From an uncultured Erysipelotrichaceae bacterium (lineage in GTDB: Bacteria; Bacillota_I; Bacilli_A; Erysipelotrichales; Erysipelotrichaceae): DNA of 6,688 nucleotides. The notes under the pieces were generated by a model. That model was not told where the DNA came from. It did not search any database and saw only the letters and a program-made list of their open reading frames with translations. Position numbers and translations under genes: made by a program. Below are positions 1-6,005 of this stretch, one piece after another (the stretch's first letter is position 1; the number at the start of each line of letters is the position of its first letter). Location: positions 1 to 6,688 of the forward strand of contig CACZNO010000001.1 in NCBI GenBank assembly GCA_902782505.1, given 5' to 3'.

Positions 1-74
1 GTTCAAACACAGGGATCGTCTATTGCGAATATCCAATAATTGAATGCGGTCTTTTCCATCATCAACACTGTTTT
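1..74. other. Region upstream of the first terminator; no gene supported
   Basis: No complete gene is visible here. It is probably the 3' end or untranslated tail of a plus-strand gene starting left of the window, because a strong plus-strand terminator follows at once. Two plus-strand frames end early: one at the TAA at 37-39 after 12 codons, one at the TGA at 41-43. The sequence cannot tell which, if either, is the real end of that gene. The third frame stays open into the deoC frame, but the terminator and deoC's own ribosome binding site argue that this openness is chance. Confidence 0.4.
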
Positions 75-119
75 ACGGCAGATCTCAGTCTGCCGTTTTT
101 TGTTGCGATGTTTTCCATC
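45..119 (+). repeat. Imperfect 16-bp direct repeat flanking the first terminator
   Basis: The 16 bases at 45-60 (TGCGGTCTTTTCCATC) recur at 104-119 (TGCGATGTTTTCCATC) with 14 of 16 matches, including an exact 9-mer TTTTCCATC. The copies lie 59 bp apart, on either side of the terminator hairpin. The second copy falls between the proposed -35 and -10 of the deoC promoter. No function is known; it may be coincidence, a small duplication, or a pair of binding sites. Confidence 0.3.
75..101 (+). terminator. Rho-independent terminator of an upstream gene
   Basis: A perfect 8-bp stem, ACGGCAGA (75-82) with TCTGCCGT (89-96), closes a 6-base loop. It is followed by a run of Ts through 101. The T-tract lies on the plus-strand 3' side, and there is no A-run on the 5' side, so it works on plus-strand transcripts. 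It therefore ends a transcription unit entering from the left and separates it from the deoC operon. Confidence 0.88.
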
Positions 120-131
120 CTGTATTATATA
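100..131 (+). promoter_or_regulatory. Probable promoter of the deoC-flavodoxin operon
   Basis: Two overlapping sigma-A-like readings are possible. One is -35 TTGTTG (100-105), a 17-bp spacer and -10 TATTAT (123-128). The other is -35 TTGCGA (103-108), a 17-bp spacer and TATATA (126-131). Both put the start of transcription just before the ribosome binding site GTGGAGGT (136-143). The -35 overlaps the T-tract of the preceding terminator, so the boundary is very compact. The operon needs a promoter here because the terminator isolates it, but neither reading is a perfect match. Confidence 0.5.
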
Positions 132-149
132 GATAGTGGAGGTATCGTT

Positions 150-857
150 ATGAAATCCGCAAAAGAAATGACAAATTATGAACTGGCCAGGTATATGGAT
201 TATTCGATCCTGAAGCCGGAGTTTACGGAAGAAAAAGTGGCGCAGCTCGCAAAATGGGGTGTGGAACACAAGGTGCGCTGTATCGCGGTGAATCCGTGCT
301 GGATGGACTTGTGTATTCCCCTCTGTGAAGGAAGCGAATCGACGGTGGCTCCGGCGGTGGACTTCCCGTTTGGAAACGGTACGACGGCGATGCGGGTCGC
401 GCAGATCGAAGATATCGCGAAACGCCCGGAAGTGATTGAACTGGACGTCGTGATGAATTTCGGATTGCTGCGTTCCGGAAAAGATGAGGAAGTCATTAAG
501 GATCTGACCGCATGCGCGAAGGCGGCACATGCCCATAACATCGTCATCAAGGTCATCCTGGAAACCGACGCGCTAAGCGAAGAGGAGATTCGCAGGGGAT
601 GCGAATGCGTGATTGCGGCCGGATGCGACTATATCAAGACCAGCACCGGATTTCTGACCGGCAGGACATTGCGCGGAGCGGCGAACGATGTCGTGGAAAT
701 CGTCATCGATCAAAACCGCGGAAGGGTGAAGGTCAAGGGTTCGGGATGCGTGCGCACCAGAGAGCATTTTATGGAATTGATCGATCTGGGCGTGGACCGG
801 ATCGGGTTAAGTTACTCGTCCGCGCCGGTTGTATTCGGATTGGAGGAACGTCTGTAA
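150..857 (+). CDS. deoC: DeoC-family (deoxyribose-phosphate aldolase-like) class I aldolase
   Basis: This 235-residue TIM-barrel aldolase has the length of short bacterial DERA enzymes. DERA cleaves 2-deoxyribose-5-phosphate to acetaldehyde and glyceraldehyde-3-phosphate in the cytosol, as part of deoxynucleoside catabolism. The Schiff-base lysine is K163 in YIKTSTGF (161-168). The conserved Asp is D99 in ELDVVMNFG, and the second active-site lysine is K196. Also visible is DFPFGNGTT (71-79), the usual family motif. Two loops deviate: the region around K196 reads VKGSGCVRT rather than the usual VKxAGGIRT-like sequence, and the C-terminal phosphate-binding loop reads RIGLSYSSAP instead of RIGTSSG-like. 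The substrate may therefore differ from deoxyribose-5-phosphate. I chose the ATG at 150 because GGAGGT lies just upstream. The in-frame ATG at 108 has no ribosome binding site and lies inside the promoter. No deoxynucleoside phosphorylase, phosphopentomutase or nucleoside transporter gene lies beside it. Confidence 0.88.
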   Translation: MKSAKEMTNYELARYMDYSILKPEFTEEKVAQLAKWGVEHKVRCIAVNPCWMDLCIPLCEGSESTVAPAVDFPFGNGTTAMRVAQIEDIAKRPEVIELDVVMNFGLLRSGKDEEVIKDLTACAKAAHAHNIVIKVILETDALSEEEIRRGCECVIAAGCDYIKTSTGFLTGRTLRGAANDVVEIVIDQNRGRVKVKGSGCVRTREHFMELIDLGVDRIGLSYSSAPVVFGLEERL

Positions 858-858
858 C

Positions 859-1083
859 ATGAAAAAATATACGAGTTCCGCAACGGTCTTCGGACTGGCG
901 TTTATCTTAGTATATCTTTGTCTGAGTTATTTTGTGCCGGCCTGGAGACTCAAGCTCGAGGCGGACGCCATGACCTATTTCGAGGAAAGCATGAAGCACA
1001 TGTTTGTGATCAAGGCGGCGATTTCGTTTGCGGCCGGAGCGCTTATGACCTGGATCTACCTTCGACGCGGAGGAAAGCGATGA
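859..1083 (+). CDS. Small two-helix membrane protein of unknown function
   Basis: This 74-residue protein matches no family I recognise. It starts with MKKY and has two hydrophobic segments, about residues 8-26 and 48-68. A 20-odd-residue charged, amphipathic stretch (WRLKLEADAM...EESMKH) joins them, and it ends in the basic tail RRGGKR. By the positive-inside rule both ends (MKK and RRGGKR) should face the cytoplasm with the acidic loop outside. The start lies 1 bp after the aldolase stop, with GGAGG at 842-846 inside the aldolase gene, so the two are probably translationally coupled. Its stop TGA overlaps the next start as ATGA. A longer reading from 829 would overlap the aldolase and place the start before the ribosome binding site. 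The reading is likely real given the coupling, ribosome binding site and clean membrane pattern. Confidence 0.75.
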   Translation: MKKYTSSATVFGLAFILVYLCLSYFVPAWRLKLEADAMTYFEESMKHMFVIKAAISFAAGALMTWIYLRRGGKR

Positions 1084-1550
1084 AACGGATCAAGCTTTTG
1101 TCCGTATATAACGCATTTGAATACGTCATGGATCATTACGCGCCAAACGGGCTCGAAGAGCTGGCCCGGCGCAAGGATACCTACGCGATGATTTCCATTC
1201 AGGATACGCATACCGGCGGGTTCGGGTTTGAATTCCGTCCCAACAAGTATTGCGACGCCGTATTGACCCTGTATTTCGATGATACGGTGAAGGAAACGGA
1301 AGGCGCGGTGTTATTCACGGAAGAGATGGCCCGGCGGATCATCAAGTTCGTAAAAGAAGAAGAAGGCGTGGAAACCATGGCGGTGCATTGTTACGGCGGA
1401 GAGTCCAGATCCCGGGCGGTTGCGGCGTTTATCGCCTTCATGCACGGAAAGGACAACTCTTTATACTTCGCCAAAGGCAATCCCAACGAACATGTCTACA
1501 ACACCCTGATGAAGGTGTGGGAAGAACAATACCCCAAGGAGGATCTATGA
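1080..1550 (+). CDS. Predicted tyrosine/dual-specificity-type phosphatase (HCX5R)
   Basis: This 156-residue protein carries the Cys-phosphatase signature HCYGGESRSRA at 103-113. C104 is the nucleophile and R110 the phosphate-binding arginine, giving the exact C-X5-R-S spacing. Upstream, LYFDD (64-68) matches the FDD segment that precedes the P-loop in small predicted bacterial and phage phosphatases; D67 or D68 is the best candidate general acid. The downstream PNEHVYNTLMKVW also fits that family as I remember it. Such proteins hydrolyse phosphomonoesters through a phosphocysteine intermediate, but the natural substrate is unknown. The ATG is set by GGAGG at 1069-1073, 6 bp upstream, and overlaps the previous stop as ATGA. 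Its own stop overlaps the flavodoxin start in the same way. The P-loop GGES differs from the more usual AGIS. Phosphatase fold is likely; protein-tyrosine specificity is inference. Confidence 0.8.
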   Translation: MKRIKLLSVYNAFEYVMDHYAPNGLEELARRKDTYAMISIQDTHTGGFGFEFRPNKYCDAVLTLYFDDTVKETEGAVLFTEEMARRIIKFVKEEEGVETMAVHCYGGESRSRAVAAFIAFMHGKDNSLYFAKGNPNEHVYNTLMKVWEEQYPKEDL

Positions 1551-2035
1551 AAACCTGTATCGTTTACTATTCTTTGAACGGCAATACGGAAAACACCGCG
1601 GAAAAGCTGGCGAAACTGCTGGACGCGGACTTGGTGAAACTGGAACCGCGCACGGAATATCCGGCCAAGGGATTCCGGAAGTTCTTTGTCGGCGGGAAAA
1701 GCGCCCTGCACGAAGAGACTCCCGCTTTGAAACCGTATGTGTTTGACGCAAAGAAATACGACGCGATCCTATTCGGCTACCCGGTCTGGGCGTCGAATGT
1801 GACCCCGCCGGTGCGCACGTTCATCGCGGAAAACCGCGGCGCGATCTTCGGTAAGAAAATCGGTGTGTTCGCATGCCAGGCCGGCTCCGGTGCGGAAAAA
1901 ACCTTTGAACGTCTGGCGCTGACGCTGGGATTGGACAGCGTTCCCTATACCCTGGTATTGAATGATCCGTTACGAAAGCCGTCCGAAGCCAACGAGGAAA
2001 AAATCCGCCGGTTCGCGGAATCCTTCCGGGATTAA
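1547..2035 (+). CDS. Flavodoxin
   Basis: This 162-residue cytosolic FMN-binding electron carrier is close to typical short-chain flavodoxin length. The N-terminal beta strand leads into the FMN phosphate loop SLNGNT (9-14). The second isoalloxazine-contacting loop is FGYPVWASNVTPP (76-88), where W81 probably stacks on the flavin. A third loop, FACQAGSGAE (108-117), follows the fourth strand. The insertion GFRKFFVGGKSAL (42-54) is typical of the flavodoxin-like group seen in gut anaerobes. AAGGAGG (1536-1542) lies just upstream of the ATG, which overlaps the phosphatase stop as ATGA. It is the last gene of the operon and is followed by a hairpin terminator. Its redox partner cannot be told from this window, because no oxidoreductase is encoded nearby. 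It may instead be a flavodoxin-fold quinone or FMN reductase, though the short form and P-loop favour flavodoxin. Confidence 0.87.
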   Translation: MKTCIVYYSLNGNTENTAEKLAKLLDADLVKLEPRTEYPAKGFRKFFVGGKSALHEETPALKPYVFDAKKYDAILFGYPVWASNVTPPVRTFIAENRGAIFGKKIGVFACQAGSGAEKTFERLALTLGLDSVPYTLVLNDPLRKPSEANEEKIRRFAESFRD

Positions 2036-2036
2036 G

Positions 2037-2068
2037 AAAAAAGCTTCCGTTACTCCGGAAGTTTTTTT
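2037..2068. terminator. Bidirectional rho-independent terminator between convergent genes
   Basis: The stem CTTCCG (2044-2049) pairs with CGGAAG (2056-2061) around a 6-base loop, TTACTC. An A-run (2037-2042) lies on the left and a T-run (2062-2068) on the right, so the hairpin has a U-tract on either strand. It ends the flavodoxin operon on the plus strand and rnhC on the minus strand. The rnhC stop codon (2050-2052) is in the loop, so the right arm also encodes the last residues of RNase HIII. Confidence 0.85.
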
Positions 2069-2901
2069 GTGTTGGCGAAATTGAGTTTGGCGGTTTTGCG
2101 CAGTTCGTCTTTGCCGTATTTCCTTACGAAGTCCGCCGCGAATTCATCGACAGCCGTTCCGGCTCCCTTGGGGAATTCCGTGCCGTAGGTTTCGGACATC
2201 CGGTCCATCGCCTGTAAGAACGCAAAGCGGGCAATCATGGATGCGGCGCCGACGGAAAGATATTTATCCTCCGCCTTGGTTTCAAAGGTAATGCCGCGGA
2301 TGATTTCCGGTTCTCCCTCCAGATACCGGTAATAAAGGTGTTCCGGGGTGAACTGGTCGATGACGATTTTTCCGGGTAAAGGTCCGTATTTTTTCTTCAG
2401 GTTGCGGTAACACATGTTGTGAAGGCGGGCCTTGATGCGGTTCATATTGTTGGAAGGCTGTACTTCGTTGTACTTTTCGGGGGAAAGAAGACAAAGGGAA
2501 TAGGGGACGCGGGCTAGAATCTTCGGGACGGTTTCCCGGATCGCCGTGTCGGAAATCTGTTTGGAATCATGCGCTGCGATATCCTTCAGAAACTTCGCGT
2601 CGTTTTCCCGTGCCAAAACCGCGCATACCGCGATCGGACCGAAGTAATCCCCGGTGCCCACTTCGTCGCTTCCGGCTTCGTCTTCGGTGAAAAACGGAAC
2701 CGTGCGGAAAGGACGGGCGTATTCGTCCGCGCGCGGGCCTTGGAATACGGCTTTCCCGCTGGTGTATACCGTGATTACGCATCCTTCGGCTTTGACGCGG
2801 CTTCGCATATACGGACCGGTCTCCGTAAACGCGGACGCGGGAAAGCGCGAAAGAAGCGCGTGAATCTGTTCTTCGTTCAATGACAGGGATATCGCCGGCA
2901 T
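2050..2901 (-). CDS. rnhC: Ribonuclease HIII
   Basis: This 283-residue enzyme cleaves the RNA strand of RNA:DNA hybrids such as R-loops and Okazaki primers in the cytosol. The HIII type is shown by the motif GSDEVGTGDYFGPI (77-90), whose D79 and E80 are metal ligands. It is also shown by an N-terminal extension of about 70 residues, corresponding to the TBP-like substrate-binding domain that HII lacks. Further conserved parts are DSK (112-114), VIDQF with catalytic D182, and KAEDKYLSVGAASMIAR (209-225). It is somewhat shorter than the roughly 310-residue Bacillus protein. The start has a good ribosome binding site, AAGGAGA, on the minus strand (2906-2912). It is divergent from cvpA and convergent with the flavodoxin gene. 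In Bacillus rnhC lies in the same neighbourhood as cvpA and mutS2, which supports the call. Confidence 0.95.
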   Translation of the reverse strand: MPAISLSLNEEQIHALLSRFPASAFTETGPYMRSRVKAEGCVITVYTSGKAVFQGPRADEYARPFRTVPFFTEDEAGSDEVGTGDYFGPIAVCAVLARENDAKFLKDIAAHDSKQISDTAIRETVPKILARVPYSLCLLSPEKYNEVQPSNNMNRIKARLHNMCYRNLKKKYGPLPGKIVIDQFTPEHLYYRYLEGEPEIIRGITFETKAEDKYLSVGAASMIARFAFLQAMDRMSETYGTEFPKGAGTAVDEFAADFVRKYGKDELRKTAKLNFANTKKLPE

Positions 2902-2921
2902 AGTGTCTCCTTCGATATGAT

Positions 2922-2950
2922 TTTACATCAAAATGAGTCGGCGGTATAAT
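2922..2950 (+). promoter_or_regulatory. Sigma-A-type promoter of the cvpA-mutS2-uvrC operon
   Basis: The -35 TTTACA (2922-2927) and a perfect -10 TATAAT (2945-2950) are separated by exactly 17 bp. Transcription should start near 2957, leaving a leader of about 20 bases with AAAGGAG (2962-2968) before the ATG at 2977. rnhC must also be driven from this 75-bp gap. The only minus-strand -10 candidate I see is TAAAAT (complement of 2920-2925), which overlaps this -35 and lacks a good -35 of its own. If real, the two promoters would compete for polymerase. Confidence 0.82.
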
Positions 2951-2976
2951 AAAGAAAATCGAAAGGAGTTTTTTCT

Positions 2977-3690
2977 ATGGTCATTCCTTCCGGAATCATT
3001 CCCTTTGTGAATTTTATCGTCATCGGGTTTATCGTAATTTCCGTAGTTATTGGTTATAAAAAAGGGTTTGTCGTGCAGATTTTTCATCTGCTGGGCATTG
3101 TGGCTGCGATTCTGGTATCGTGGTATTTTTCGCCGATTCTGGCGGAAAAGTATGAAATTTTCCCGCAGAACCTCGTTCCGTTTGCCGGAACGGGCTTTGA
3201 AAACATGTTCTACGGGCGTTTGAACGCGTTATTGTGGCACGCGGCGTTGTTCTTCGGGGCGTTGTTATTGATCTTTTTGATCAAGCCGTTAATGAAGGCG
3301 CTGACGGAATTACCGGTCGTGCGTACAGTCAACCGTCTGTTCGGAGCGTTGTTTGCGCTGATTCCGGCAGCTTTGGTGCTGGTGATGACGGCGTACTTCT
3401 TCTCGACGCCGTTGGTGTTGAACGGGCAGGAAGTATTGGACAACAGCGTTCTCGGACCGGTGCATATCGTTTCGGAAAACACGCTGACTCTGTTGAAGGA
3501 ACCTTTGATGACCCAGGAATCCATCCGGAAGATCATCAACGGAGATTCCTTGACGCAGGATGATCTGCGGCTGTTATGGAACTGGATGAAGACGGAAAAC
3601 GCGGATCCGGAAAAGATCCGGGAATTCCTGACGCAATTCTCGGGCGGCACTCCGTTGCCGGGAGATCTGAACCAGACGGAGAAGCCGTAA
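2977..3690 (+). CDS. cvpA: CvpA-family membrane protein
   Basis: This 237-residue integral membrane protein has four predicted helices: about 7-26, 31-51, 84-103 and 121-142. The C-terminal 95 residues or so are hydrophilic and cytosolic or extracytoplasmic. The family pattern is visible in GYKKGFV (26-32), just after the first helix, and VNRLFGALF (118-126) before the fourth. CvpA proteins are named for colicin V production in E. coli, but their general role is poorly known; envelope homeostasis has been suggested. The best support is context: Bacillus yshB (CvpA family) also lies between rnhC and mutS2. AAAGGAG lies 8 bp before the ATG. Its stop shares one base with the mutS2 start (TAATG), so the two are translationally coupled. 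The Asp/Glu-rich C-terminal tail looks unstructured and is less conserved than the membrane core. Confidence 0.82.
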   Translation: MVIPSGIIPFVNFIVIGFIVISVVIGYKKGFVVQIFHLLGIVAAILVSWYFSPILAEKYEIFPQNLVPFAGTGFENMFYGRLNALLWHAALFFGALLLIFLIKPLMKALTELPVVRTVNRLFGALFALIPAALVLVMTAYFFSTPLVLNGQEVLDNSVLGPVHIVSENTLTLLKEPLMTQESIRKIINGDSLTQDDLRLLWNWMKTENADPEKIREFLTQFSGGTPLPGDLNQTEKP

Positions 3691-6002
3691 TGCTGGACCA
3701 AAAGACGCTGGAGGTGCTGGAATTTCCGGCCGTGCGCCGTAAGGTGTTGGAATATTGTTCATTTTCCGGAGGAAGGGAAATCATTGAGTCGCTGGTTCCC
3801 GGTGACTCTTTTCTGTATGTCAAAAGAGAATTAGCTTATACGAGATCCGCGCTGGATTGTGTCTACCGGTACGGAGGAATGCCTTTTTACGGGATCCGCG
3901 AGATCCGGCAGGCCGTGAATCTGGCCAAAAAAGGCGGCGTCATCGGGTTAAACGATCTGATGAATATTTCCTCGCACAACGTCGGAATCCGCGCTGTACA
4001 GGGGTATATCGCGCGTTTTGAGAAGAATATGGGGGCTGTGAACGATCTGGCGGAATCCCTGCGGACCGTGGACGATCTGGCGTCGAAAATCGACCGCTGC
4101 GTTACCTCGGACGGCAAGATCGCCGATCATGCGTCGCCCGAATTAGCCAAGATCCGCAAGGAGATCTCCCGTTCGAAAAAGGAACTGGATCAGAAGGCGC
4201 ACGCGTACATTCAAAGCCATACCGCAGGTCTTACCGATTCGATCAGCGCCGAACGCAACGACCGCGTTGTCGTATTGGCGAAGACCGCGCAGAAGAATGT
4301 CCTAGGCGGGATCCAGTACGATGAGAGCGCCTCCGGCAATACCGTCTATCTGGAACCCAACGAATTGATTCCCTACAATAACGCCGTACTGGCCGCGAAA
4401 CAGAAAGAAGCCCGCGAAGTCGAAAAGATCCTGCGGTATCTTTCCTCGCTGGTCGCGAAGGACGCCGTGACCCTGAACGCCAACATGGAAACTCTGTGCA
4501 TCCTGGACGCGTTATTCGCCAAGGCGGAATACGGAAAATCCTTGGGCGGCATCACGCCGGAGCTTTGCGAAGACGACGTGCTGGATCTGAAAAACGCCTG
4601 GCATCCCTTGCTGGACGAACACAAGGCGGTGCGCAATCATTACCGCCTGGCCGATCCGCACCGAGCGTTATTGATCACCGGTCCCAATACCGGCGGAAAA
4701 ACCGTTTCATTGAAGACCATCGGACTTTTCGCCTTGATGACCTACGCCGGGATCCCGGTCAGCGCGGATGAGGCCAAAGTGCCGTTTTACCGCGACATTT
4801 TCGTCGATATCGGTGATTCCCAGTCGATCGAACAGTCCTTAAGCACCTTCTCGGCGCATATGGCGATTCTGGCGGGTATTTTCGAGAAAGCCGATTCGAA
4901 TTCGCTGGTGCTGATCGACGAACTGATTTCCGGCACCGATCCGAAAGAAGGGGAGAAACTCGCCATCGCGACGCTGGATTTCTTCCGGGAGCGCGGGATC
5001 TTCTTTATCGCTTCCACGCACTACGAACAGCTGAAACGCTACGCGCTGGAACACGACGACGTTGTGATCGCGTCGATGGAATTCGATCTGAACCGCTCAG
5101 AGCCGACCTATAAATACCGTGAAGGAACGATCGGACAATCCAACGCGTTTGATATCGCGGAACGGTACGGATTCCCCAAGGACCTTGTGGACAAGGCGCG
5201 GGAAATGAAGAAAAACGACGCAACGGAAACCGACCGCTTTATGGAACGCCTGCGCAAAGAAGAAGCGCGTAACGAAGCGTTAAGCGAAGAACTCGAGGCG
5301 CGTTTAAGGGAAAACAACGAACTCGGAGAGACCCTCCGTAAGGAAAAAGAACGTTTCGAGAAGGAACGCGACAAGATCCTGGAAGAGACCAGGGAAAAAT
5401 ACGAAGAAGAATACGCGGAAAGACTGGAGATCGCGGATGAGCTGATCGAGGAACTGCGGATGAAAAACGATTATTCCTTACCGGAGACAGTCCGCATCAA
5501 AAAGGAACTCAAAGATCTTTCCGGTGAGGAGACGGCGGAAGAAGAAACCGGCACCGATGAATTCCGGACCGGGGATATCGTGCGCATTCTCAAAAACAAC
5601 CAGGTCGGCACCATCACCCAGATCAAGGGCAACCGCGTCATTCTCGACGTGCGCGGACTGACTGTCAAAACGACGATCGACGGTTTGCGCAAGGAAAAAG
5701 CCCTGCCCAAAGAAAACCCGCGGCGCAAGGCGCGCAAGGAATTCGTGCCGGACACCTATCCCGGAGAAGTCAATCTGATCGGTATGACAGTGGCGGAAGC
5801 GATGCCGGTACTGGACCAGTTCATCGACGGAGCGATCGTGCACCGGAGATCTTTTGTGCGCGTCGTGCACGGATTCGGAACCGGGAAACTGCGCAAAGCC
5901 GTATGGGATTATCTCAAACGCAACAAGGCCGTGAAGGACTACGGACCCGCGGACGCGAATGAAGGCGGTGCGGGAGCGACGATCGTGCACTTCGGGAGCT
6001 AG
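3690..6002 (+). CDS. mutS2: MutS2 ATPase with KOW-like and Smr domains
   Basis: At 770 residues this has normal MutS2 length. The core/lever region spans about 1-300. The ATPase follows with Walker A GPNTGGKT (331-338), STFSAHM (385-391), Walker B LVLIDE (406-411), SGTDPKEG (414-421) and the STH switch (442-444). A long charged coiled coil covers about 508-595, a KOW-like barrel about 624-668, and the Smr domain 692-770 with HGFGTG (727-732). MutS2 lacks the MutS mismatch-recognition domain; in Bacillus it separates collided ribosomes, and in other bacteria it suppresses recombination. Two deviations stand out. The Smr LDLRG motif reads VNLIG (694-698), removing its Asp and Arg. The residue after DEL in the ATPase is Ile413 rather than the usual Gly. 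The ATG at 3690 is chosen because it has GGAG at 3678-3681 and overlaps the cvpA stop by one base; an upstream in-frame ATG at 3576 lies inside cvpA. uvrC follows after 3 bp. Confidence 0.95.
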   Translation: MLDQKTLEVLEFPAVRRKVLEYCSFSGGREIIESLVPGDSFLYVKRELAYTRSALDCVYRYGGMPFYGIREIRQAVNLAKKGGVIGLNDLMNISSHNVGIRAVQGYIARFEKNMGAVNDLAESLRTVDDLASKIDRCVTSDGKIADHASPELAKIRKEISRSKKELDQKAHAYIQSHTAGLTDSISAERNDRVVVLAKTAQKNVLGGIQYDESASGNTVYLEPNELIPYNNAVLAAKQKEAREVEKILRYLSSLVAKDAVTLNANMETLCILDALFAKAEYGKSLGGITPELCEDDVLDLKNAWHPLLDEHKAVRNHYRLADPHRALLITGPNTGGKTVSLKTIGLFALMTYAGIPVSADEAKVPFYRDIFVDIGDSQSIEQSLSTFSAHMAILAGIFEKADSNSLVLIDELISGTDPKEGEKLAIATLDFFRERGIFFIASTHYEQLKRYALEHDDVVIASMEFDLNRSEPTYKYREGTIGQSNAFDIAERYGFPKDLVDKAREMKKNDATETDRFMERLRKEEARNEALSEELEARLRENNELGETLRKEKERFEKERDKILEETREKYEEEYAERLEIADELIEELRMKNDYSLPETVRIKKELKDLSGEETAEEETGTDEFRTGDIVRILKNNQVGTITQIKGNRVILDVRGLTVKTTIDGLRKEKALPKENPRRKARKEFVPDTYPGEVNLIGMTVAEAMPVLDQFIDGAIVHRRSFVRVVHGFGTGKLRKAVWDYLKRNKAVKDYGPADANEGGAGATIVHFGS

Positions 6003-6005
6003 CGC

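Noticed and set aside
108..149. Longer deoC reading starting at the ATG at 108
   Set aside because: It has no ribosome binding site, lies within the probable promoter just after the terminator T-tract, and adds residues that DeoC proteins lack. The ATG at 150 has GGAGGT at the right distance.
3..536. Minus-strand open reading of 177 codons opposite deoC
   Set aside because: It runs through the terminator and lies opposite a convincing aldolase gene; the translation is rich in His, Arg and Phe with no recognisable motif, as expected of an antisense shadow.
918..1079. N-terminal extension of the phosphatase to an ATG at 918
   Set aside because: It would overlap the membrane-protein gene almost entirely; the ATG at 1080 has GGAGG 6 bp upstream and an ATGA junction.
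2569..2883. Plus-strand open reading of 104 codons inside rnhC
   Set aside because: It is antisense to the conserved RNase HIII sequence, has Arg/Gly/Phe-rich composition and no supporting start signal.
2919..2948. Minus-strand promoter for rnhC (TAAAAT -10 with TATACC as -35)
   Set aside because: The -10 is acceptable but the -35 hexamer is poor, so I mention it only in the context of the cvpA promoter and do not list it as a feature.
3210..3701. Minus-strand open reading of 163 codons opposite cvpA
   Set aside because: It lies opposite a good membrane-protein gene; its Asn/Ser/Arg-rich composition and lack of a ribosome binding site mark it as a shadow.
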